From NCBI GenBank assembly GCA_020628305.1, contig JAHDFH010000010.1, positions 10,362 to 49,187 of the forward strand: a stretch of DNA of 38,826 nucleotides. The letters run 5' to 3'. This document shows, piece by piece, positions 8,410-16,897 of this stretch. Every line of letters starts with the position of its first letter. Positions within the stretch are counted from its first letter, which is position 1. The DNA comes from Acidimicrobiales bacterium. Lineage in GTDB: Bacteria; Actinomycetota; Acidimicrobiia; Acidimicrobiales; SZUA-35. The notes beneath the pieces were generated by a model. It did not search any database. It was not told the DNA's origin and was given only the letters and a program-made list of their open reading frames with translations. The translations under genes were made by a program, and so were the position numbers.

Positions 8410-11400
8410 TTAAGCACGTTCTAGATCGGCAACCAGACTCTTAAGCAATTCGTAGGTCTTGCTCGCCACGTCAGAGCCCCTTATTGCCAGCTGAACATGC
8501 TGTCGCTCAGATTCCCTGGCATTTGACATAACTGACCCTTTGTAGAGTCTGCTAATTCTTAGTTGTTGTGACACCTTTAAATCGATCTCTGGGATAGTAA
8601 CAAACCAGTCAGGACCCCCAAAGCCCGACCCCTTCTTATGGGTCATTTCCTTAATACCAAGACGATCGGCTAGAACACGAATCTTTGCCAACATAATCAG
8701 AGCTTCAGCCGACGAATCAGGTTCACCATACTGGTCAAGCCATGCGTTTCTGAGATCATCGACATCAGCAGTGGATTTAGCGTCGGCCAAGTCACGGTAA
8801 GCAGCGATCCGAGCCCTCTCATCTGCAATGTATGCTTTATCAAGATAGGCATCAAGAGGCAGATCAATTTTTATCGGCTCCGGGGTTGAAATATCTTCAC
8901 CCTTAAGCTGCGCAACAGCCTCGGTAACCATCTGACAGTAGAGGTCATAGCCCACAGCTGAGATATGACCAGACTGCCCTGTACCGAGAAGGTTGCCGGC
9001 GCCTCGGATCTCTAGGTCACGCATTGCGATCTTGAAGCCCGAGCCAAGTTCAGTAGATTCACCAATAGTTTTGAGTCTCTCGTATGCATCAGCGCTCAGA
9101 GATGCATCTGGCCTGTTGAACAGATAGGCGTAAGCTCGCTTAGTTGATCTGCCGACTCTGCCTCGCAGCTGATGCAACTGTCCAAGACCCAATAGCTCTG
9201 CTCTATCAACTACAAGAGTATTCACACTGGGCATGTCGATGCCAGACTCAATAATTGTGGTGCAAACCAGAACATCGTATTTATAGTCCCAAAAATCCAC
9301 TACGATCTCTTCGAGAATCGCTTCGTCCATTTGCCCATGAGCAACTGCTATTCGGGCCTCAGGAACTAAATTGCGAAGATCTTGAGCTACTTTTTCAATA
9401 CTGGCTACCCTGTTGTGCACAAAGAACACTTGACCTTCTCGTAACAGCTCACGCCTGATCGCTTCAGCAACCGGCCGCTCGTCGTACTCGCCGACATAGG
9501 TCAGAATAGGTTGACGCTCTGCCGGCGGGGTGTTCAACAATGATAAGTCTCGTATTCCTGTCAGGCTCATTTCCAAAGTTCTTGGAATTGGTGTCGCCGA
9601 TAGCGTGAGGACGTCGACCCCCGTCTGAAACTCTTTGATTTTCTCTTTATGTGAGACCCCAAATCTTTGCTCTTCGTCAACGACTAGTAGTCCAAGTGAA
9701 GCGAAGGTTACATCCTGCGACAGTAGCCGATGAGTACCGACGAGAACATCGACTTCCCCACTCTTTACTCCATTCAGGATCTGCTTGTTCTGAGCGGCAG
9801 TGTTGAAGCGTGAAACCACCTCAACACGCACAGGATACTGGGAGAAGCGATCGCTGAAAGTTTGGAAGTGTTGTTGGGCAAGTAACGTTGTTGGCACAAG
9901 AATCGCTACCTGTTTCTGGTCTTGAACAGCCTTAAACACGGCACGTAAAGCAACCTCAGTCTTCCCAAACCCAACATCACCAACCACCAGGCGATCCATT
10001 GGCTGTACGGCTTCCATGTCAGACTTGATGGCTTCGACAGCTTTCTGCTGGTCAGGGGTCAACTCAAAAGGAAAAGCATCTTCAATCTCTTTTTGCCATG
10101 GAGTATCTGGCGAGTAAGCAAACCCGCTAGCCGTAACGCGCTTCTGATAAAGAACTACCAATTCCTGGGCAATCTTCGATACTTCAGAGGCCACTCTCGC
10201 TTTGGCTTTGGCAAACTCTGCTCCGCCAAGCTTGTTTAGCTTGGGAGTGTCCCCCGTTGTGAAGCGCCGAATCGAATCAATCTGGTCTGTTGGCAGGTAC
10301 AGCTTGTCATCACCCCGGTACTCGATAAGGAGGTAATCACTTTCGACACCTCCGATCGCCCTGGTTACCATCCCAGCGTAACGGCCCACTCCATGCTGAT
10401 GGTGAACTACTAAATCACCCTTGCTTAAACCATCGAAATGTTCTTTTGATTGCGTTCTGCTAACTCGTTTCGGCCGAACGCTCCGACGGCCAGAAAGATC
10501 ACTGTCGCTCAAGATCGCAAGGTTGGCGGCGGAGAAAAATAGCCCTTTGCCAATTGAGCCTTGAGCAACCGCATTCGCAGCTTCGACGTCTCGCAACTCT
10601 TCTACTAAGTCGACATCGATCCCCCAGCCAGAAAGCGTTTGTGCCATACGCTTGGCAGATGTTGCGCCAGCACAGGAGACAACGAGTTGATTTTTATCAG
10701 CTACCCTACGTTGTAAATGCTGTACAAGCTTCTCTCCAGGGGGTTCCCAACTAAGTTCTGCCAGTTTCGCTGTATCAGGACCCTGTGCTACAGAGGCAAC
10801 GTTAATTACTCGAGCTTTGCAATTGGCTAACATCCGCTCGAAACCAACATGCTGAGTTGGGAACGACTCACGTTTATCGTCTTCACCAAGCCACGTTGTG
10901 GCTAAGCTCTTAGCCAAGTCAGCTTCTTCTTCACGGACATCTCGGGCACGGTCTCGGCAACGTCCCGGTTCCACCAGGACTACGAGAGAATCATCGCCAA
11001 ACGCATCAGCGATAAGCTCTTCAGACTCCACGAGCCAGGGCAACCATGACTCCATACCATCGAACAGCTCTTCATCAGCTAGTCGGGTCCATTGCTCAAC
11101 TCCCCACGGCTCCGTGGCTTTTAGTTGTGCGGCTCGCTGTACCAATGAAGCATTCGGCCTCATTTCGCGACAAGGGAAAATGGCTACATCCTCTAGATCA
11201 TTCTCTGATCTCTGAGATGAGATAGAAAAACTTGCGAGCCTTTCGACCGAATCTCCCCATAGGTCCAGGCGAACTGGACTGTCGAAGGTCGATGGGTAGA
11301 TATCAACAATCGAACCTCGAACAGCGAACTCACCCTTAGATTCAACCTTGGGTTCTCTGCGATAACCAAATTCGACAAGTTGAGAAATGAGTTCTGGCTG

Positions 11401-11835
11401 GTCAATCGAACCTTGGTTGACTATTCTGATAGGGACTAGTTCTGAGTTGTTAGCTTGCCGTTGTATGGCAGCCTTGATAGAAGTTACACAAATAAGCTCT
11501 TCGCCAGCCGCAATACGGTAGAGAATCTCAAGGCGTTTGCCCATCGTGGCAACCGTTGGGCTCATCCGCTCAAATGGGAGGGTCTCCCAATCTGGAAGAT
11601 ACTCCACTTGACCAGGTAAAAACAGGCTCTCTAGTTGTGCAGCTAGTTCACTAGCTTGTCTGGCGGTAGGTGTCACAACCAGAACAGGACTTCGGTCGAC
11701 TTCACCTACGGTTGCTGAAACTACGAAAGGCCAGGCAGCTTCGCTCGCCGCCAGAGCCGAGGACTTTCTGCCCACTAAACTTTGTATTGCCGGATCTGAA
11801 GCCAGCGCCGCGACAAATTTGGCAGGTCTTAGCAT
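8410..11835 (-). CDS. mfd: Transcription-repair coupling factor Mfd
   Basis: The 1141-residue protein recognises RNA polymerase stalled at DNA lesions, displaces it and recruits UvrA. Domain order is complete: the UvrB-like N-terminal module with PDWETLPFERMSP (about 81-93) and RGSIVDIYP (173-181), the RNA polymerase interaction domain from about 471 (GDLVVHHQHGVGRYAG), helicase motif I GDVGFGKTE (619-627), DEEQRFG as motif II, SATPIPRTLEMSLTG as motif III, the TRG region with RGRVGRS and RGAGNLLG, and the C-terminal TRCF domain. Length and motifs are normal. It is the last gene of the prs-rplY-pth-mfd run, seven bases after pth, and converges on the FHA gene. Confidence 0.97.
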   Translation of the reverse strand: MLRPAKFVAALASDPAIQSLVGRKSSALAASEAAWPFVVSATVGEVDRSPVLVVTPTARQASELAAQLESLFLPGQVEYLPDWETLPFERMSPTVATMGKRLEILYRIAAGEELICVTSIKAAIQRQANNSELVPIRIVNQGSIDQPELISQLVEFGYRREPKVESKGEFAVRGSIVDIYPSTFDSPVRLDLWGDSVERLASFSISSQRSENDLEDVAIFPCREMRPNASLVQRAAQLKATEPWGVEQWTRLADEELFDGMESWLPWLVESEELIADAFGDDSLVVLVEPGRCRDRARDVREEEADLAKSLATTWLGEDDKRESFPTQHVGFERMLANCKARVINVASVAQGPDTAKLAELSWEPPGEKLVQHLQRRVADKNQLVVSCAGATSAKRMAQTLSGWGIDVDLVEELRDVEAANAVAQGSIGKGLFFSAANLAILSDSDLSGRRSVRPKRVSRTQSKEHFDGLSKGDLVVHHQHGVGRYAGMVTRAIGGVESDYLLIEYRGDDKLYLPTDQIDSIRRFTTGDTPKLNKLGGAEFAKAKARVASEVSKIAQELVVLYQKRVTASGFAYSPDTPWQKEIEDAFPFELTPDQQKAVEAIKSDMEAVQPMDRLVVGDVGFGKTEVALRAVFKAVQDQKQVAILVPTTLLAQQHFQTFSDRFSQYPVRVEVVSRFNTAAQNKQILNGVKSGEVDVLVGTHRLLSQDVTFASLGLLVVDEEQRFGVSHKEKIKEFQTGVDVLTLSATPIPRTLEMSLTGIRDLSLLNTPPAERQPILTYVGEYDERPVAEAIRRELLREGQVFFVHNRVASIEKVAQDLRNLVPEARIAVAHGQMDEAILEEIVVDFWDYKYDVLVCTTIIESGIDMPSVNTLVVDRAELLGLGQLHQLRGRVGRSTKRAYAYLFNRPDASLSADAYERLKTIGESTELGSGFKIAMRDLEIRGAGNLLGTGQSGHISAVGYDLYCQMVTEAVAQLKGEDISTPEPIKIDLPLDAYLDKAYIADERARIAAYRDLADAKSTADVDDLRNAWLDQYGEPDSSAEALIMLAKIRVLADRLGIKEMTHKKGSGFGGPDWFVTIPEIDLKVSQQLRISRLYKGSVMSNARESERQHVQLAIRGSDVASKTYELLKSLVADLERA

Positions 11836-11841
11836 GCCAAC

Positions 11842-12486
11842 CTACTTTCGAGAATTCGTTTGCTGCATGGCTTGTTCAAAACCCTGAGTTGCAATCAGCT
11901 CTATTGCAGAGACCGCTTCAACCAAGCCGACTTGAAGATCTCTCTTCTCTTTACTCCCCGGCTTAGACAAAACATACTTAGATACCGCTCCTGGGTGCTC
12001 TGGTCTGTCAATGCCAACTCGGACTCTCAGAAACTCTGGAGACTTCAGATGCTGGTTTATCGATTTGAGACCGTTGTGGCCAGCAAAGCCCCCTCCGAGT
12101 TTAATTCTCACCGCTCCTACCGGAAGATCGAGCTCATCGTGGATGATCACAATTTTGAATGGATCAGTAATTCCGAACCAACGTGCTAGCTCGCCAACTG
12201 CAATGCCAGACTCGTTCATATAGGTTGTCGGAACTGCCAATGCAATTTTTGTTTGACCTATAGCTATTCCAGCGGTGACGGCCTTAGCTTTTGCCTTGCC
12301 CAAAGTAACGTTATTGGCTTCACAGATAGCACGAACAACATCAGCTCCGATATTGTGACGCGTGCCATCGTACTTACTACCGGGATTTCCCAGCCCCACC
12401 ACTAAATAGTCAGCAGAAGATGCCTTCGGCGATTTCTTGTTAGAGAACTTCGCTTTAATCGAAGCCACGACCTTGTTAAGATTCAC
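11842..12486 (-). CDS. pth: Peptidyl-tRNA hydrolase
   Basis: Pth cleaves peptidyl-tRNA released by stalled ribosomes. The motifs are VGLGNPG and TRHNIGAD with the catalytic histidine, TTYMNESG with the tRNA-contacting Asn, HDELDLPVG with the catalytic Asp, and GGGFAGHNGLKSI. The frame stays open far into the rplY gene, but a start there would overlap the rplY C-terminus by 150 bases with low-complexity sequence. I chose the GTG at 12486, which overlaps the rplY stop by 11 bases and has GGTGAAG just upstream. This gives 214 residues and a 25-residue basic extension before the core. A second in-frame GTG at 12468 would also serve. No ATG is available near the core. Confidence 0.92.
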   Translation of the reverse strand: MNLNKVVASIKAKFSNKKSPKASSADYLVVGLGNPGSKYDGTRHNIGADVVRAICEANNVTLGKAKAKAVTAGIAIGQTKIALAVPTTYMNESGIAVGELARWFGITDPFKIVIIHDELDLPVGAVRIKLGGGFAGHNGLKSINQHLKSPEFLRVRVGIDRPEHPGAVSKYVLSKPGSKEKRDLQVGLVEAVSAIELIATQGFEQAMQQTNSRK

Positions 12487-13162
12487 CTTCACCGGCGTCT
12501 GAGGCTTCACCATCTTCAGCTGGCGATCCTGCTGAAGCTTCAGCTGCTTCGTCGCCGTCCTCAGCTGGCTTAGCTTCTTCAGCTGCTCGAGGCATGTATG
12601 AAGCTGCCACTGAGATTTCGTCTTCAATCAGAGAAGTAACACCCTCTGGAAGATTCAGATCAGCAACGCTCAAAGAACGCTCCAAAGTCATAATAGAAAT
12701 ATCTGCAAGGATCTCATTTGGAACAGCTGCTGGGAGTGCTTCGATCTCGAGCTCAAATAGATTCTGTTCAATCAAACCACCGTTGTTTGTAACACCAGAC
12801 TCATCGCCAGTTAGGTGAACAGGAACCTTCACGTTCACTGTTTGTGTCGGATCGATGCGCAAGAAGTCCGCATGCGTTACTACTCGCTTGATCTCATCTC
12901 GCTGAACTGTTCGAACAATAACTGTCTCAGAAACGTCACCATCTAGTTCTAGCTCGAGCACTGTATTCATGCCGCGAGGCCCTTTAAGAGCATCACGCAA
13001 ATCGGTGTAAGCAACTGAAACCGGTACTGGATCCTTGTCTAGGCCATAGAGGACACCTGGTAGTTGACCCGCTGCTCGTAGCCTGCGAGACTCACCAGAT
13101 CCAATTTTTCGTGTAGTTGAACCTTTTACGGTCATTCTTTGTGGAGCTTGAGTTGCAGCCAT
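12476..13162 (-). CDS. rplY: Ribosomal protein bL25, long CTC-type
   Basis: The 228-residue protein is the long (CTC/TL5) form of L25, which binds 5S rRNA in the large subunit. The N-terminal L25 domain is seen in RRLRAAGQLPGVLYGLDKDP (residues 26-45) and THADFLRIDPTQTVNVKVPV (about 96-115). The C-terminal beta domain holds ALPAAVPNEILADISIM and VASYMPRAAEEA. The last 40 or so residues are an Ala/Glu/Asp-rich acidic tail typical of actinobacterial CTC proteins. A good Shine-Dalgarno (AAGGA) precedes the ATG at 13162. It follows prs after a 112-base gap and shares its 3' end with the pth start. Confidence 0.94.
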   Translation of the reverse strand: MAATQAPQRMTVKGSTTRKIGSGESRRLRAAGQLPGVLYGLDKDPVPVSVAYTDLRDALKGPRGMNTVLELELDGDVSETVIVRTVQRDEIKRVVTHADFLRIDPTQTVNVKVPVHLTGDESGVTNNGGLIEQNLFELEIEALPAAVPNEILADISIMTLERSLSVADLNLPEGVTSLIEDEISVAASYMPRAAEEAKPAEDGDEAAEASAGSPAEDGEASDAGEGES

Positions 13163-13274
13163 TGTTACATCCTTCGAAACGTTGCAGTTCAGAGGTTAAC
13201 TAAATCCGAACCGACCTCTAATGATAGCTGGCATTTGCCGCCTAACACACCTCAGATCTGACAAAACCAGGGGT

Positions 13275-14255
13275 TTAGCTCTGATTCATGCCATCAAAAA
13301 TATGACTAACCGAAGTGTCTTCAAACACTGCTCTAATAGCGTTTGCAAGCACATCTGCGATCGTCAGTACCTCAAGTTTGTCAAAAATCTTTTCCGATGG
13401 CAGGGGTAACGTGTCGGTGATGATGACTTTTTCAAACTCGGAGTTCTTCAGACGATCAACCGCTGGACCGGAGAACAAACCGTGGGTCGCTGCTCCAATA
13501 ACTGATGAAGCCCCTTTACTCATCAGCAGGTCAGCACCTTGGCAGATTGTTCCAGCAGTGTCGATCATGTCATCAATCATGACGCAACGTTTGCCTTTGA
13601 CTTTACCCACGATTGTCTTAGCCTCTGTTGCGTTTTTCTTACCCTTGACTCGGCGTTTGTGAATAATTGCGAGCGAGGCATCCAGCTGTTGGGCATAACG
13701 TTCTGCAACCTTCACACGCCCAGCATCTGGGGATACCACAACTAGGTCTTCCTTGTATTCTCTGAGCCGTTCTACCAGAATTGGCATGGCAGTCAAATGG
13801 TCGACAGGTCCATCAAAGAAACCTTGGATCTGGCCAGTGTGCAAATCAACAGACACTAGACGGGTTGCGCCTGCAACTTTGAACATATCAGCTAGCAATC
13901 GAGCTGTGATGGGTTCCCGGCCTTCAGATTTGCGGTCTTGGCGACAGTAGCCATAGAACGGCGCAACAGCGGTGATTCTCTTTGCAGAGGCCCGCCTTGC
14001 CGCATCCACCATAATAAGGTGTTCCATTATCGCATCGTTTACGCTTCGCCCATCTAACTCGCCGTGGGCTTGCACGATAAAGACATCTGAGCCACGAACT
14101 GATTCAGAGAACTGACAGTGAGTTTCTCCGCTCAAGAACTGACTAACCTTAGCTTCAGTAACTTCAATGCCTAGACTGTCGGCAATTTTCTGGGTCAGAT
14201 GCTCACTTTGACGTCCGGAAAAGAGATGAAGCTTCTTAGTTGTTACGACTTTCAT
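13275..14255 (-). CDS. prs: Ribose-phosphate pyrophosphokinase (PRPP synthetase)
   Basis: The 326-residue protein makes PRPP from ribose-5-phosphate and ATP, feeding nucleotide, His and Trp synthesis. Motifs include LHLFSGRQSEHL (9-20), GETHCQFSESVRGSDVF (near 44-60), APFYGYCRQDRKSEGREPI with the ATP-binding loop, VSVDLHTGQIQGFF, VVVSPDAG and the PRPP-binding VMIDDMIDTAGTI. All are standard for class I enzymes. It lies between the GlmU-like gene and rplY, the usual actinobacterial arrangement. The start is an ATG with a weak upstream purine tract. Confidence 0.97.
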   Translation of the reverse strand: MKVVTTKKLHLFSGRQSEHLTQKIADSLGIEVTEAKVSQFLSGETHCQFSESVRGSDVFIVQAHGELDGRSVNDAIMEHLIMVDAARRASAKRITAVAPFYGYCRQDRKSEGREPITARLLADMFKVAGATRLVSVDLHTGQIQGFFDGPVDHLTAMPILVERLREYKEDLVVVSPDAGRVKVAERYAQQLDASLAIIHKRRVKGKKNATEAKTIVGKVKGKRCVMIDDMIDTAGTICQGADLLMSKGASSVIGAATHGLFSGPAVDRLKNSEFEKVIITDTLPLPSEKIFDKLEVLTIADVLANAIRAVFEDTSVSHIFDGMNQS

Positions 14256-14303
14256 AGGTGTTCCAGTCAGTTATGAGGTTGTGCTGACTTAATAGTACCT
14301 GAT

Positions 14304-15347
14304 TCAGACCCGTGAGCCGCTTTGCAATATCGAATATGGTTGCGCTCTACTTCCTTCAGTAAACACAGAAGCCTCTGCAGAGACAAACTCTAAGACCGCA
14401 TCTTGTTCAACCGAGCAATCCACCAACTTTACATTAGGCCCAATCTGACAGTCAGCTGCTATGGCTGTTGAGCCTCGCAGGTAAGTATTAGGGTGAATAA
14501 CCGTTCCCGGGGCGATGGCAACAGTTACATCAATGTAGGTAGCATTTGGATCAACGATATGCACACCATTTTCCATGTGCGCCCTATTGATAACTTGCCT
14601 TTTTCTGTGAGCCGCTTGAGCCAGTTTGGCCAAATCAGTCACTGGAGAAATTTCTTCAGCGAATGTCTCAACAGTATCGCAGCAAACCTTGTTGCCAGTA
14701 GCTGCCACTGTCGGTACAAGGTCAGAGAACTGAACAGCAACGCTTAACGGAGTACTTCTACGAGCACATGGTCCGAGAATGTCGGCGGAGATAGCAAAAA
14801 CATTGTGCGAAATTTCGACCTGGTCAAGTTCATCAAGCATGCCAAGAGACTCGCCTAGATCTTGATCAACAATTTCAGCAACGCCACCTTTTTCATTGTG
14901 AAGCACAATCCCAGGGAGGCCCTCAATCGAATCTTTTGAACCAAAAAAGCAGAGCCCTGCATTTGAGCTTTCTTTGAATGTAAATAGCGAGGCAAAATAC
15001 TCGGCCGTTAGGAAAGGTTGAGCAGCAGACACCAAAACCAAGTCCGTCGCAAACTTATCAGAGTCTAAGAATGCCAAACAATCAGCTAGCGGGACTCCTC
15101 GAAAGTCACTGTCAATATCTAAAAAATTCAATCCAGCTTTGAATTCATAATCAGCCACCGCTCCTTGAGCTATGTTAATTCGATCTGTTGAGCCAAGCAC
15201 AAGAATTTGTTCCACGTTCGCTGCAATCAGGGCTTCGATCAAATGAACAAGCAGCGGCAGGCCAGCAACCACTCTAGAGACTGGGTGTTGGATGGTTTGC
15301 GAGGGTTCCGACAGAGAAACAATGGCTGCTCTTGATCTTGTAGTCAT
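14304..15347 (-). CDS. Degenerate, truncated GlmU homologue (likely non-catalytic)
   Basis: This 347-residue protein occupies the glmU position beside prs but looks stripped of both GlmU activities. In the N-terminal nucleotidyltransferase fold the LAAGxGTRM signature is replaced by VSLSEPSQTIQHPVS (residues 10-24), and the GDxPLL motif reads SAAQPFLT (107-114). The linker and first left-handed beta-helix coils are clear: NRAHMENGVHIVDPNATYID (254-273), APGTVIHPNTYLRG, then QIGPNVKLVD. The protein then stops near SILQSGSRV, before the acetyltransferase catalytic Lys and His of full GlmU (about 450 residues). I start it at the ATG at 15347 because AAAGGAG lies four bases upstream; the ATG 24 bases earlier lacks one. 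It may be a regulatory or structural paralogue, with a working GlmU elsewhere. Confidence 0.75.
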   Translation of the reverse strand: MTTRSRAAIVSLSEPSQTIQHPVSRVVAGLPLLVHLIEALIAANVEQILVLGSTDRINIAQGAVADYEFKAGLNFLDIDSDFRGVPLADCLAFLDSDKFATDLVLVSAAQPFLTAEYFASLFTFKESSNAGLCFFGSKDSIEGLPGIVLHNEKGGVAEIVDQDLGESLGMLDELDQVEISHNVFAISADILGPCARRSTPLSVAVQFSDLVPTVAATGNKVCCDTVETFAEEISPVTDLAKLAQAAHRKRQVINRAHMENGVHIVDPNATYIDVTVAIAPGTVIHPNTYLRGSTAIAADCQIGPNVKLVDCSVEQDAVLEFVSAEASVFTEGSRAQPYSILQSGSRV

Positions 15348-15351
15348 TACA

Positions 15352-15358
15352 CTCCTTT
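15352..15358 (-). promoter_or_regulatory. Shine-Dalgarno that decides the GlmU-like start
   Basis: The minus-strand heptamer AAAGGAG ends four bases before the ATG at 15347 and is the only good ribosome-binding site near the 5' end of this gene. It lies inside the longer open frame that starts at 15371, so the longer start is disfavoured. The remaining 40 bases up to the divergent gene at 15398 must hold both promoters; I could not assign hexamers with confidence. Confidence 0.6.
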
Positions 15359-15397
15359 CGGTCAGACGCATCCCAACTTAAATCTCAGCTCAGAACT

Positions 15398-16885
15398 ATG
15401 CTGAAGAGGGTGAGCGCAGCTGAGGACAAAACCGCTAACACCCCAGGAGCCAACGGCCATCCAAAGATCCACTCAGGCCCTGTGAGATGGATGCATTGGC
15501 TGAACTTTCCTCTAATTGCGCTGATGGTATGGAGCGGCCTACGAATCTACTGGGCTGATCGCCAGGGTCTTTACAGCTTGGGAATCGGCGACAAGGACTT
15601 CGAACTATTTCCCATGTGGTTTGACGATGCCTTCAATTTAAGGCAGCGCCTGGCTAGAGGCATGGCCTACCATTTCACCTTCGGTTGGTTCCTCGTTCTA
15701 AATGGGGCACTGTTTCTGATATACACTGCACGGAGTGGCCACTGGCGAGAGATTTTCCCGGCCAAAGGTGCTCTCAAAAACGCTCTTCAGGTGGTGGCCC
15801 ACGACCTTAAGCTTTCCAAGAAGCCCCTTCCTGAACAGAGCAAGTACAACGCAGCCCAACAATTTGCATACACCGGGATTCTGGTGATCACCACCATCAC
15901 CGTCTTGACTGGTTTCGCTATTTACAAACCGACTCAGCTCAGTTGGCTGACCTCGATATTTGGCGGATACGAAGCCGCAAGATGGATTCATTTCACCACA
16001 ACAATAATGATCGCTGGATTCTTCGCAATTCACATTGCCCAGGTCATCAAACAAGGCTTGCCAGGATTTCTGGCAATGGTGACCGGCTTCTATCGAGGCA
16101 AAGACGAAGACCATGTAAATTATGATGCTGTTACCCAGACGGCATCTACAGCGGACATAAAAGGCAGAGAGAGAAGAAACCTTATTGTTGGTGCCGCCGG
16201 GACATTGGCGACTCTCGGCACATTAAAATGGCTCGGCGAATCAATTCGGACGGGAGATCGAATTCCAGCGGTCCTAAGGAGCGGCCATCGCTTCAACGAA
16301 GCCATTTGGAAAAGGCTTCATCGCGATTCGGCCAAGGCACCGGAGTTCTCTTTCGAAGAAAGCTCCATGATGCGCGTCAATGGACGCCACGGACTGCGCA
16401 CAGATGTGCCAAATGATTGGGCTGTTGAAGTATTCGGACCAGATGGCCAGTTAATCAAGACCGTCTCTTTGGACCAGATAAAAAGCCTCCCAAAGGTCGA
16501 ACATACTGTCGAACACAAGTGTGTAGAAGGCTGGAGCCATGTCGTTACTTGGGGCGGCACCACCTTTGCTGACTTTGTTAAATGGCTAGTACCTGAGATT
16601 GAGGAGCTTCCGCAATATGTCAATCTCGAGTGCCCTACTGAGCCTGATGACGATCACTACTACGTCAGTCTCGATATCGAATCAATGATGCATCCGCAGA
16701 CGCTCTTAAGCTATGAGATGCAACGAGCTGATCTCCTCCCAGAGCACGGCGCTCCACTGCGCCTTACCACTCCCCTAAAGTACGGCATCAAACAGATAAA
16801 GCGAATCGGCTCGATAAGTTTTTCTAACGAGCGTGGGAGAGACTATTGGGAAGAGCGAGGCTACGATTGGTACTCTCACCTATAG
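15398..16885 (+). CDS. Cytochrome b561 / molybdopterin oxidoreductase fusion (MsrP/sulfite-oxidase-like)
   Basis: This 495-residue membrane protein joins two redox modules. Residues 30-220 form a b561-type four-helix domain with histidines suited to bind two haems: H33, H92, H198 and H212. A fifth hydrophobic helix at about 261-279 is preceded by RERRN (257-261), a twin-arginine pair, suggesting Tat export of what follows. Residues 320-495 match the Oxidored_molyb domain, with Cys375 in EHKCVEGWSHVVTWGG as the likely molybdenum ligand and SYEMQRADLLPEHGAPLRL (438-456) as the family's closing motif. The arrangement predicts electron flow between the quinone pool and an extracytoplasmic molybdenum site. 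The natural substrate (methionine sulfoxide, sulfite or other) is not readable. No clear Shine-Dalgarno precedes the ATG, and a GTG four codons later is possible. ispE follows after 12 bases. Confidence 0.82.
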   Translation: MLKRVSAAEDKTANTPGANGHPKIHSGPVRWMHWLNFPLIALMVWSGLRIYWADRQGLYSLGIGDKDFELFPMWFDDAFNLRQRLARGMAYHFTFGWFLVLNGALFLIYTARSGHWREIFPAKGALKNALQVVAHDLKLSKKPLPEQSKYNAAQQFAYTGILVITTITVLTGFAIYKPTQLSWLTSIFGGYEAARWIHFTTTIMIAGFFAIHIAQVIKQGLPGFLAMVTGFYRGKDEDHVNYDAVTQTASTADIKGRERRNLIVGAAGTLATLGTLKWLGESIRTGDRIPAVLRSGHRFNEAIWKRLHRDSAKAPEFSFEESSMMRVNGRHGLRTDVPNDWAVEVFGPDGQLIKTVSLDQIKSLPKVEHTVEHKCVEGWSHVVTWGGTTFADFVKWLVPEIEELPQYVNLECPTEPDDDHYYVSLDIESMMHPQTLLSYEMQRADLLPEHGAPLRLTTPLKYGIKQIKRIGSISFSNERGRDYWEERGYDWYSHL

Positions 16886-16897
16886 CTAGGCGGTAAT

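Noticed and set aside
12487-12627. N-terminal extension of pth reaching into rplY
   Set aside because: The added residues are Gln/Lys-rich low complexity, produced by reading the rplY acidic tail in another frame; the GTG at 12486 gives a normal Pth.
15348-15371. Longer start for the GlmU-like protein
   Set aside because: It would place the only good Shine-Dalgarno inside the coding region and the extra eight residues are not family-like.
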